Of a DNA stretch of 15,182 nt, positions 1 to 6,627 are shown piece after piece. The stretch is taken from NCBI GenBank assembly GCA_023231075.1, contig JALNWC010000025.1, positions 1 through 15,182 of the forward strand, written 5' to 3'. The stretch is from Rhodoferax sp. Lineage in GTDB: Bacteria; Pseudomonadota; Gammaproteobacteria; Burkholderiales; Burkholderiaceae_C. Positions within the stretch are counted from its first letter, which is position 1, and each line of letters begins with the position of its first letter. Position numbers and translations under genes: made by a program. The notes under the pieces are model-generated. The model did not search any database and was not told where the DNA came from. It saw only the letters and a program-made list of their open reading frames with translations.

Positions 1-303
1 GCGCACATTGGCGACGCGCGACTTGACCACCACATGGGGCGTTTTGCCCACCAGCGGACGGTACACCCAGCCGCTGTCGTTTTCGAAGTCGCGCACCTTG
101 AGCCACTTGCCCCGGCGGCCGGTGACCTCGAGCGGGTAGCCGCGGCTGAGCGCCCACAGTGCTTCGTGCTGTGTGCCGGCGCCTGCGCGCATGTTGATTT
201 CGGCCTTGGCCACGCTCACCATTTCGCGGGCCTGCAGGGCAGCAGTCGAGGCGAACAAGCTGAGTGCGATGAATCCGCTTACCCATTTTTTCAAATTCAA
301 CAT
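1..303 (-). CDS. Exported SH3b-domain protein, C-terminus beyond window edge
   Basis: The first 101 codons are visible, reading from an ATG at 303 out of the window. Residues 1-25 form a signal peptide: Lys-Lys near the start, a hydrophobic stretch, then a likely cleavage site after ALQA. Residues 27 to about 85 look like a bacterial SH3 domain, with the INMRAGAG motif, a W-L-K-V strand and a GWVYRPL ending. A second copy seems to start at about residue 89, where VVVKSRVANVR parallels MVSVAKAEINMR, so the protein probably has tandem SH3b domains. Such periplasmic proteins usually bind peptidoglycan or assist envelope functions, but the exact role is unknown. The ribosome site AAAGGA lies 5 bases before the ATG. 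The gene follows ggpPS by 41 bases, in a T-rich gap that could weakly terminate or simply be a leader, so co-transcription is possible but not shown. Confidence 0.75.
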   Translation of the reverse strand, partial: MLNLKKWVSGFIALSLFASTAALQAREMVSVAKAEINMRAGAGTQHEALWALSRGYPLEVTGRRGKWLKVRDFENDSGWVYRPLVGKTPHVVVKSRVANVR

Positions 304-344
304 GAGAGTCCTTTGTCTAAAAAAGAATGAAAACACGGCCAGGC

Positions 345-2621
345 TCAGGCCGCCTGCGCCGCGCGCATGAAGTCATCGCCCCAATGCGCGACGTCGTTGT
401 CGGCCACGATGGCGGCCATGCGCTGGCAGCGGTAGGCGCGCTCGTCGGTGCCCATGGTGAGCGCCTGGTGCAACACCTTTGACATCGAATTGGCGTCGTA
501 GGGATTGGTCAGCAGCGCGCCGTGCAGCTCCACCGCCGCACCGGCGAACTCCGACAAAATCAGCACGCCCGGGGTGCCGATGGCCTTTTTGGTGGCGACA
601 AATTCCTTGGCCACCAGGTTCAGGCCGTCGCGCAGCGGCGTGATCCAGGCCACGTCGCAGGCGGCGTAGTGCGCCACCACGTCCTCGAACGGCAGCGAGC
701 GGTAGAAATAGCGCACCGGGGTCCATTCGAGCGTCGAAAAGCGGCCGTTGATGCGGCCCACGATGCGGTCCACCTCGGTGCGCAGGGTCTCGTAGATTTC
801 CATGCCCGGCGCGGCCGGGGTGATGATGTTGAGCAGTGTCACGCCGCCGATCAATTCCGGGTGTTGCTCCAGCAGGCGCTCGAAGGCCTGCAGTTTTTCC
901 AGCGACCCCTTGACGTAGTCGAGCCGCTCGATCGAGACAATGCCCTTGACACCGTCGAGCAGGGTGTTGATGCGGGCGATCTTTTTTTGCACCGCAGGCT
1001 TGGTGACGATGTCTTCGATCAGGCCCACGTCAATGCCGACCGGGTGCGCGCCCAGCCTGACGCGCCGCCCGCCAATCTCGATCGCCGAGGTCATGGTATC
1101 GACGCCCAGGGCGCAGCCGTAAGTGATGAAGCGCGGCGCGCAGGGCAGCGACTCAAGCACCTCCAGCGGCGTGTACGAGCGCACCGCGTCGACAAAATTC
1201 TCGACGTAGCGCGGGATGTGAAAGCCGACGTAATCGCACTGCAGCAAGCTGCCGATGATCTCGCGGTACCACGGCAGAATGTTGAAGATGTCGCTCGACG
1301 GAAAAGCCGTGTGGTGGAAAAACGCAATGCGCAAATCGGGCCGCAGCGGGCGCAAAAAGGCCGGCACCATCCACAGGTTGTAGTCATGAATCCAGACCAC
1401 CGCGCCCTCGGCGGCCTCATGGGCGGTTTGCTCGGCAAAGATGCGGTTGACTTCCAGAAAACGTTCCCAATGCGCCTGGTTGAATTCGGCCTTGTCGGGG
1501 AACGAAAAAATGATCGGCCAGAAAGCCTCTTTGGAAAACTTCTTGTAAAAGATATCCACGTCTTCGGCGGTCAGGGCGATGCGCGCCACCTTGAGCTTGG
1601 GGTAATGTTTTTTGTCCACCGGCACATGGCGCACAAAACCCTCCGGGCTGCGGCTGTCCTGCAGCGACCAGGCCACCCATGAACCTTTGCGCGCGCCGGC
1701 AAAAAAGCCGAGCAGCGTCGGGATGATGCCGTTCGGGCTTTTGGGTCGCTTGTGCTTGAGCACGCCGTCTTCGAACACTTCGTCGAACGGCGGGCGGTGG
1801 TAGGCCATGACCAACTCTGCTTCGCCACGTTCGTCCATGCGGCGCTGCGCCCTGGGGGTGCTTTCAATCTCCACGCCGTGGTGCGCCAGGCCTTTCAGAA
1901 TGCCGCCGCAGCCCTCGTCCTTGGCAATGAAGACGCGCGGCATTTTGCGCACGCGCTCGATCAGCGCGGGCTCGGCGCCGCCCACCACAATGCCCTTGAA
2001 ACCGGTGGCGTACATCGACAGGTCGTTGAGCGTATCGCCCGCCACCACGATGGTCTCCGGATCGAAACCCTGCGTGGCGGCCAGTTCACGCAGACTGCTG
2101 CCCTTGTTGACGCCGCGCGGCAACACGTCGAGATAACGGCCGGCCGACCACAGCAGGTCGCAGTCCAGCGCCTCCACGGCCGCGCGCAGTTCGGCGCTGA
2201 TGCCGCCTTCGCTGATGAAGAACGAGCAGCGCCGCTCCTGTGGCACGGTCTGGCGCTGCAGCGCCGGAAACCGGGCCAGCTGCTGCAAGACTGCCTGCGC
2301 GCCGGGCCAGCGCGCGGCGATGTTGTGGTGCAGCGGGTCCACCGGGCGCAGGTCGCCGTGCAGCACGGTGGCGCCGACGTCGGCAATGATGTAGTCGGGC
2401 TGGGGCAGCGTGGAGTCGCTCAGCAGCGGGATGATCGACTCCAGCCCGCGCCCGGTCACGTAAATCAGCCGGGCGCCGGCCAGGGCGCCGCTGAACAGAT
2501 CGCGCAGGCGTCGGCGCATGTCCTGGGTGCCGGCCAGCAGGGTGCCGTCAAGGTCGGTTGCGAGCACCACGTTGGTTGGGGTGTCAATGATCAGTTCGGC
2601 GGGGGATACGATGGCATTCAT
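345..2621 (-). CDS. ggpPS: Bifunctional glucosylglycerol-phosphate phosphatase/synthase (HAD-GT20 fusion)
   Basis: The 758-residue fusion would make the compatible solute glucosylglycerol from ADP-glucose and glycerol-3-phosphate. The C-terminal synthase forms the phosphate ester and the N-terminal phosphatase removes phosphate. Residues about 18-250 are a Cof-type HAD phosphatase: DLDGTLL (nucleophile D23, D25), T56 in VTGR, and D196/D200 in GDTLNDL. Residues about 270-755 are a GT20 domain, with ERLDYVKG near 562-571 and RDGLNLVAKEF near 661-671. The synthase start (HRPPFDEV, then SPNGIIPTL) is as I remember GgpS and lacks the usual OtsA opening, so I prefer GgpPS to an OtsB-OtsA trehalose fusion. 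In known bacterial GgpPS fusions the phosphatase also comes first. AGGAG lies 6 bases before the ATG. The gene follows proXWV, which supports an osmotic role. A trehalose-type product remains the main alternative. Confidence 0.78.
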   Translation of the reverse strand: MNAIVSPAELIIDTPTNVVLATDLDGTLLAGTQDMRRRLRDLFSGALAGARLIYVTGRGLESIIPLLSDSTLPQPDYIIADVGATVLHGDLRPVDPLHHNIAARWPGAQAVLQQLARFPALQRQTVPQERRCSFFISEGGISAELRAAVEALDCDLLWSAGRYLDVLPRGVNKGSSLRELAATQGFDPETIVVAGDTLNDLSMYATGFKGIVVGGAEPALIERVRKMPRVFIAKDEGCGGILKGLAHHGVEIESTPRAQRRMDERGEAELVMAYHRPPFDEVFEDGVLKHKRPKSPNGIIPTLLGFFAGARKGSWVAWSLQDSRSPEGFVRHVPVDKKHYPKLKVARIALTAEDVDIFYKKFSKEAFWPIIFSFPDKAEFNQAHWERFLEVNRIFAEQTAHEAAEGAVVWIHDYNLWMVPAFLRPLRPDLRIAFFHHTAFPSSDIFNILPWYREIIGSLLQCDYVGFHIPRYVENFVDAVRSYTPLEVLESLPCAPRFITYGCALGVDTMTSAIEIGGRRVRLGAHPVGIDVGLIEDIVTKPAVQKKIARINTLLDGVKGIVSIERLDYVKGSLEKLQAFERLLEQHPELIGGVTLLNIITPAAPGMEIYETLRTEVDRIVGRINGRFSTLEWTPVRYFYRSLPFEDVVAHYAACDVAWITPLRDGLNLVAKEFVATKKAIGTPGVLILSEFAGAAVELHGALLTNPYDANSMSKVLHQALTMGTDERAYRCQRMAAIVADNDVAHWGDDFMRAAQAA

Positions 2622-2641
2622 AAATTCTCCTGTTTAGCGAC

Positions 2642-2662
2642 GGGTCAGCACGTTGCTGACCC
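2642..2662. promoter_or_regulatory. Perfect 9-bp inverted repeat in the ggpPS leader
   Basis: The arms GGGTCAGCA and TGCTGACCC are separated by the 3 bases CGT. The repeat ends 20 bases before the ggpPS ATG and a few bases before its AGGAG site. As DNA it could be an operator; as RNA it would form a stable hairpin near the ribosome site. It has no T tract on the minus strand, so it is not a typical terminator. Function is inferred from position only. Confidence 0.45.
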
Positions 2663-2694
2663 CGGTCCGGCATGGCTCGTGCGAGTGATCCGGT

Positions 2695-2728
2695 AAAACG
2701 GCCTGAACGCGCGCGCGTCGTTCAGGCC
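2695..2728 (-). terminator. Probable rho-independent terminator after proV
   Basis: The stem arms GGCCTGAACG and CGTTCAGGCC match perfectly over 10 bp (2719-2728 with 2700-2709), with a 9-base loop. On the minus strand the stem is followed by GTTTT. It lies 44 bases past the proV stop and before ggpPS. It would end or attenuate the proXWV transcript and implies separate or reduced expression of ggpPS. The T run is short, so termination may be partial. Confidence 0.6.
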
Positions 2729-2771
2729 AGGGCCGCGCAAGCGCCTGGGTATGCGCTCGCGCGGCGACGGT

Positions 2772-3863
2772 TTACGTGGCCTCTTCCGCCTTCGGCGGCA
2801 CCATGGCGGCAATCAGGTCGCTCATGGTGATGCTGCCCAGCGGCTTGCCGCGGCTGTTGGTCACGTTGGCGGCGTCCTTGCCCTCGGCGCTGAGCACGCG
2901 CGCCACTTCTTCGAGCACCAGGCCGGCATCCACGCTGGGTCCGTCCACCGTGACGCCGGGCGTCATCAGCGTGCGGCAGCGAATGACACGGCCGCGGTTC
3001 ACGTCCTTGATGAAGCTGCTGATGTAGTCGTCCGCGGGCTTGAGCACGATTTGCTGGCCGGTGCCCTGTTGCACCACTTCGCCGTCGCGCAGGATGGCAA
3101 TGCGGTCGCCCAGGCGCAGCGCCTCTTCGAGGTCGTGGGTGATGAAGACAATGGTCTTGCCCAGCTCCTGCTGCAAGTCCAGCAGCACCGACTGCATGTC
3201 GCTGCGGATCATCGGGTCGAGCGCCGAAAAGGCTTCGTCCATCAGCAAAATGGGCGCGTCGTTGGTCAGCGCGCGGGCCAGGCCCACGCGCTGCTGCATG
3301 CCGCCCGAGAGCTGGTTGGGATAGCTGTCTTCGTAGCCCTTGAGGCCCACGCGCTCGATCCAGCGCGCGGCTGCTTCCTGGCGTTTTTTGTGTTTCACGT
3401 GCTGCACCTGCAGGCCGTACTCGGTGTTTTGCTGCACCGTCAGGTGCGGAAACAGGGCAAAGTTCTGGAACACCATGGCGGTGCGTTCGCGCCGGAAGTG
3501 GCGCAGCGCGCGCGGGCTCATCGCCAGCACGTTGTGCTCACCGGCCCACAATTCGCCGGCAGTCGGTTCGATCAGGCGGTTGATGTGCCGGATCAGCGTG
3601 CTTTTGCCCGAGCCCGACAAGCCCATCACCACCTGAATGCCGCCCGCGGGCATGTCGATGCTGATGTCGCGCAGGCCCAGCACGTGGCCGTGCACGTCGC
3701 GCAGTTCCTGCTTGCTCATGCCTTGCTGCACGGCAGCCAGGTGCTGCGCGGGGTTGGGGCCGAAGATCTTGTAGAGGTGCTTGATCGAGATGTTGACCGC
3801 ATTGCCCGGCACGCTGTCCGGCCCTGCCTTGGCCGCGGATGCGGGGTTCAGGTTGTCAGCCAT
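2772..3863 (-). CDS. proV: Glycine betaine/proline-type ABC transporter ATPase
   Basis: The 363-residue ATPase would power import by ProW/ProX. Walker A is GLSGSGKST (residues 81-89), the Q-loop reads MVFQNFALFPH, the signature LSGGMQQ lies near 184, Walker B (ILLMDE) near 205, and the H-loop is FITHD. The region before Walker A includes the helical insertion typical of OpuAA/ProV. The tail of about 75 residues (LMTPGVTV to SDLIAAM) matches roughly one CBS motif. E. coli ProV, as I recall, has two and about 400 residues, so the ionic-strength sensor may be reduced. An in-frame upstream start at 3986 exists, but those 41 codons lie inside proW and are not family-like. The ATG at 3863 overlaps the proW end by 8 bases, indicating translational coupling. 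Confidence 0.92.
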   Translation of the reverse strand: MADNLNPASAAKAGPDSVPGNAVNISIKHLYKIFGPNPAQHLAAVQQGMSKQELRDVHGHVLGLRDISIDMPAGGIQVVMGLSGSGKSTLIRHINRLIEPTAGELWAGEHNVLAMSPRALRHFRRERTAMVFQNFALFPHLTVQQNTEYGLQVQHVKHKKRQEAAARWIERVGLKGYEDSYPNQLSGGMQQRVGLARALTNDAPILLMDEAFSALDPMIRSDMQSVLLDLQQELGKTIVFITHDLEEALRLGDRIAILRDGEVVQQGTGQQIVLKPADDYISSFIKDVNRGRVIRCRTLMTPGVTVDGPSVDAGLVLEEVARVLSAEGKDAANVTNSRGKPLGSITMSDLIAAMVPPKAEEAT

Positions 3864-4743
3864 GCACCACCTCCAGGTGTTTTTGCAGGCGCTTGCCGTA
3901 GGTTTGCGACACGCGGTCAAAGATGATCGCAATGCCGACAATGGCCAGACCGTTGAACATGCCCATGGTGAAGTACTGGTTGGCAATGGCCTTGAGCACC
4001 GGTTGCCCCAGGCCCTGCACGCCGATCATCGAGGCAATCACCACCATCGCCAGCGACAGCATGATGGTCTGGTTGATGCCGGCCATGATGGTCGGCAGCG
4101 CCAGCGGCAGTTGCACCTTGAACATTTTTTGCCACATCGAGGCACCAAAAGCGTCAGCGGCCTCCAGCAGGTCCTTGCTCACCAGCCGGATGCCGAGGTT
4201 GGTGAAGCGAATCACCGGCGGAATGGCATAGACCACCACCGCGATCATGCCCGCCACCCGGCCAATGCCCAGCAGCATCACCACCGGGATCAGGTAAACG
4301 AAACTCGGCATGGTCTGCATCACGTCGAGGACCGGATTGATGGCGCGTTGCAGCCGGTCCCAGCGGCTCATGGCAATGCCGATGGGCAGCCCCAAGGCCA
4401 GGGCGACGACGGTGCAGACGAAGATCATCGAGATGGTCTTCATGGTGTCGATCCACATGCCGAAGTAGCCAATGGCGAGCAGCGTCAGCACGGTGCCGAG
4501 CGTGATTTTCCAGGAGCGCGAGGCCAGCCAGGCGATCAGGGCAATCGCGCCGATCACCACGGGCCAGGGCGACTGGGTCATGAGCCGCTCCGAGAAGATC
4601 AGGAACTCGCGCAGCGGGTCAAACAGGCGCTCCAGCGTTTCGCCGTACTCGCGCGAAAAGCTCCTGAAGCCCCCGTCAATGAAGCGCCGCAGCTGGCTCA
4701 GCTGCTCGGTGCCCAGGGTGGGAAATTCAGCCAGGGTGCGCAT
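3856..4743 (-). CDS. proW: Glycine betaine/proline-type ABC transporter permease
   Basis: This inner-membrane permease of the ProW/OpuAB family (295 residues from this ATG) forms the solute channel with ProV and ProX. It has a soluble N-terminal stretch of about 60 residues followed by several hydrophobic segments. The cytoplasmic EAA loop reads EAADAFGASMWQKMFKVQLP and would contact ProV. E. coli ProW, as I recall, is longer at its N-terminus. A TTG three codons upstream (4752) would overlap the proX stop as TTGA and has AAGG about 7 bases upstream, so the start could be either. I chose ATG at 4743 as the stronger codon. The 3' end overlaps proV by 8 bases, and proX lies directly upstream, so the three genes form one operon. 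Confidence 0.92.
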   Translation of the reverse strand: MRTLAEFPTLGTEQLSQLRRFIDGGFRSFSREYGETLERLFDPLREFLIFSERLMTQSPWPVVIGAIALIAWLASRSWKITLGTVLTLLAIGYFGMWIDTMKTISMIFVCTVVALALGLPIGIAMSRWDRLQRAINPVLDVMQTMPSFVYLIPVVMLLGIGRVAGMIAVVVYAIPPVIRFTNLGIRLVSKDLLEAADAFGASMWQKMFKVQLPLALPTIMAGINQTIMLSLAMVVIASMIGVQGLGQPVLKAIANQYFTMGMFNGLAIVGIAIIFDRVSQTYGKRLQKHLEVVHG

Positions 4744-4748
4744 GGTGC

Positions 4749-5795
4749 TCAAAGGCTCGCCTTGACTTTTTCGGCCACCTCAGGGCTGACCCAGGTGGTC
4801 CAGATTTCGGGCTGGGTCTTCAGGAAGTGGCGCGCACCGTCTTCACCGGTGGCCTGGTTGTCGCTCATCCAGGCCAGCAACTGGTTGACGGTGTCGTTGC
4901 CCCAATTGCGCTTGGACAGGTAATCAAAGGCCGGGCCGCCCGCCTGCTTGAAGCGGTCGGTGACCACGGTGAAGACCACCGCCTTGGCCCAGTCGGTCTT
5001 GACCGGATTGTCGCAGTCGGCCTTGCTGTTGCAGGCATCAAAGTTTTCCTTGTCAAACGGCACGCCGGCGTCGAGCTTGACCATCTGGTACTTGCCGAGG
5101 ATGGACGTGGGCGCCCAGTAGTAACCCAGCCAGCCCTGCCGACGCTCATAGGCCTTGGCAATCGAGCCGTCCAACCCGGCGGCCGAACCGGTGTTGACCA
5201 GCACAAAGCCCTTGTCGGCCGCGCCCCAGGCCTTGAAGGCGTTGCCGGTGGTCAGCTGGCAGTTCCAGCCGGCCGGGCAGTTGTAAATGCCGCCCTTGTC
5301 CTTGACTTCAGGCGCTGGGAACAGTTTGGGTTGCTTCAGGGCATCGTCAATGGTCTTGATCTCGGGGTGCGCGTCGGCGAGGTATTTGGGAATCCACCAG
5401 CCCTCCACGCCACCGTCTTTCAGCGATTCGGCGGCGTAATGCAGACGGCCTTGCTTGACGGCGGCGTCGAGCGGTTGGCGCACGGCGTTGATCCAGGCCT
5501 CGGGGGCCACATCAGGCCGGCCTTTTTCCATCATGGCGGTGAGGGTGGGCATGGTGTCGCCGGGCACCAGCTCCACCTCGCAACCATAGCCGCTGCTCAG
5601 GATGAGCTTGTCAATGTGGGCCAGTACCTCGGCCGATTGCCAGTTCATGTTGGCCACCGTGACCTTGCCGCAAGCCTGGGCCGCAGCCGATTCGACCGCT
5701 GCCGCAGGCGCTGCGGGTTCTTCCTTTTTGCCACAGGCTGCCAGGGCGATGACCGCAGCCAGCAGGGTTAAAGAGAGTTTGGGGAAGTTATTCAT
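4749..5795 (-). CDS. proX: Glycine betaine/proline betaine-type substrate-binding lipoprotein
   Basis: The 348-residue solute-binding component of the ABC importer is a predicted lipoprotein. A signal peptide ends in a lipobox with Cys21 (ALAAC), followed by a Lys/Glu/Ala/Pro-rich tether. The OpuAC-type fold occupies about residues 43-345. By eye against E. coli ProX from memory, the three Trp residues of the betaine cage seem kept: W101 (EAWI), W177 (CPAGWNC) and W227 (YYWAP). Cys173 and Cys179 match the conserved disulphide loop. This favours a quaternary-ammonium ligand over a sugar-type solute, although the neighbour is ggpPS. AAAGG lies 6 bases before the ATG. The gene heads the operon and carries a long leader of about 125 bases with a promoter and a palindrome upstream. 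Confidence 0.9.
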   Translation of the reverse strand: MNNFPKLSLTLLAAVIALAACGKKEEPAAPAAAVESAAAQACGKVTVANMNWQSAEVLAHIDKLILSSGYGCEVELVPGDTMPTLTAMMEKGRPDVAPEAWINAVRQPLDAAVKQGRLHYAAESLKDGGVEGWWIPKYLADAHPEIKTIDDALKQPKLFPAPEVKDKGGIYNCPAGWNCQLTTGNAFKAWGAADKGFVLVNTGSAAGLDGSIAKAYERRQGWLGYYWAPTSILGKYQMVKLDAGVPFDKENFDACNSKADCDNPVKTDWAKAVVFTVVTDRFKQAGGPAFDYLSKRNWGNDTVNQLLAWMSDNQATGEDGARHFLKTQPEIWTTWVSPEVAEKVKASL

Positions 5796-5927
5796 GGCGA
5801 CCTTTCAGAAAATTCAAAAACCAGCAGCAACATCACCGCAGCAGGTATGACACCGGGGGTGCTCAAGAACGCAAACGCGAGGGATATTGTGCTTGAAAAA
5901 GCAAGCAAATTACTTTTGCACAAATGT

Positions 5928-5956
5928 ATTTTCTTGCATTGAACCTGATAAGTCAA
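5928..5956 (-). promoter_or_regulatory. Candidate sigma-70 promoter for proXWV
   Basis: On the minus strand a -35 box TTGACT (5956-5951) and a -10 box GAAAAT (5933-5928) are separated by 17 bases, inside an AT-rich stretch that is unusual for this GC-rich window. Transcription would start near 5921, giving a leader of about 125 bases before proX. The match is 5 of 6 and 4 of 6 to consensus. The start point is predicted, not measured. Confidence 0.5.
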
Positions 5957-5980
5957 GCATATCAACCGTGGTTGATATGC
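5957..5980. promoter_or_regulatory. 24-bp palindromic operator upstream of proXWV
   Basis: Arms GCATATCAACC and GGTTGATATGC pair perfectly around a 2-base centre. The repeat abuts the candidate -35 box, placing its centre near -47. Such a site fits a dimeric regulator; MarR-type regulators (EctR, CosR, GbsR) are known to control compatible-solute genes elsewhere, but the protein using this site is not in the window. The regulator class is inference. Confidence 0.6.
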
Positions 5981-6007
5981 CAAAACATCACATGAATTGC
6001 TGTTTTC

Positions 6008-6044
6008 GTGCAGGCTGCGCTGCACCTCGGACGGCTGAGCCGTC
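6008..6044 (-). terminator. Two GC-rich hairpins downstream of the LapA-like gene
   Basis: Stems GACGGC/GCCGTC (6030-6044) and GTGCAG/CTGCAC (6008-6025) lie in tandem just past the stop at 6048. Neither has a T run on the minus strand, and the first is followed by GTTTTA only on the plus strand. They may protect or end the message weakly. I see no plus-strand gene that would need this stop. Confidence 0.3.
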
Positions 6045-6047
6045 GTT

Positions 6048-6542
6048 TTACCGCAGCGCGGCGGGCTCGTTTTTATCGGGTGTCAGGCGGTCTTCGAGTT
6101 CGCCGATGTAGGCGCTCAGTGCATTGCCTGACTGCTCCACGCTGGTGCGCAAGCTGTTCTCGAGCGCGTCAAGCCGCGCCACCAGCGCCTGTTGCGCCGC
6201 CTTGTCCTGCTCGGCACTTTGCTTCATCATGGCCTCCAGAAAGACGCGCAATTCGGTAAAGCGCGAAGCCTCGGCCTTGTCGGCCAGATCGCGGTGGGTC
6301 TGCAGCTCTTTGGCGGTGCGCCGGGTGTCCATGAGCACGTTGGACTGCAGGTAGAGCACGTAGACCAGGCAGTACGCCACCACAAAAATCAGCCAACCCA
6401 GCATGATCAGGCCCAGCGGCGCCTGCAGGGTGGTGACACCCAGTGACAGCGGCGTGTCGGCCAGAAAAACGTCCCAGTTGAGCGCCGTGAAGGCGGCAAT
6501 GAGCGTGAGGACCAATAGCAAAAGTAAACTGCGAATACGCAT
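6048..6542 (-). CDS. LapA-domain (DUF1049) inner-membrane protein with coiled-coil tail
   Basis: The 164-residue protein starts at ATG 6542, which has CAGGAG 7 bases upstream; an in-frame ATG at 6773 would overlap the divergent kinase gene and is not supported. Hydrophobic segments at about residues 5-22 and 42-64 flank a short loop containing ALNWDVFLADTPLSLG, the usual LapA-domain layout. Residues about 70-155 are charged and heptad-like (FTELRVFLEAM, LDALENSL, IGELEDRL), suggesting a cytoplasmic coiled coil. LapA-family proteins such as E. coli LapA act with LapB in control of lipopolysaccharide synthesis, but this protein is longer than that one and stands alone. A specific role is not shown. 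It is divergent from the sensor kinase with 85 bases between starts. Confidence 0.65.
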   Translation of the reverse strand: MRIRSLLLLLVLTLIAAFTALNWDVFLADTPLSLGVTTLQAPLGLIMLGWLIFVVAYCLVYVLYLQSNVLMDTRRTAKELQTHRDLADKAEASRFTELRVFLEAMMKQSAEQDKAAQQALVARLDALENSLRTSVEQSGNALSAYIGELEDRLTPDKNEPAALR

Positions 6543-6627
6543 GATGGGCTCCTGACGAGAGTTGTGACACCTACCTGCGAGGGTACACCAAAGACTATCA
6601 TGCGCCACACGCACCTCCCGCTTGCCC

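Noticed and set aside
522..1682. Long plus-strand ORF (386 codons) opposite ggpPS
   Set aside because: It is antisense to a gene with clear HAD and GT20 motifs, and its translation is His/Arg/Gln-rich with no family motif: a high-GC shadow.
1752..2696. Plus-strand ORF (314 codons) opposite the ggpPS phosphatase half
   Set aside because: Low-quality His/Gln/Gly/Arg composition and full overlap with conserved motifs on the other strand.
2751..4923. Plus-strand ORFs of about 380-390 codons opposite proV and proW
   Set aside because: Shadow frames with His-, Gln- and Arg-rich composition and no recognisable domain; the minus strand has a complete ABC operon.
5890..5907. Small hairpin TGCTTG/CAAGCA in the proX leader as a riboswitch or terminator
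   Set aside because: A 6-bp stem with no T tract after it on the minus strand and no known riboswitch fold.
5792..6025. Minus-strand ORF of 77 codons upstream of proX
   Set aside because: It covers the promoter, the palindrome and the leader, overlaps the proX start, and shows no family-like sequence or ribosome site.
6562..6601. Promoter for the sensor kinase from TTGTGA and TATCAT
   Set aside because: The spacing is 28 bases, far from 17, and no better pair was visible.
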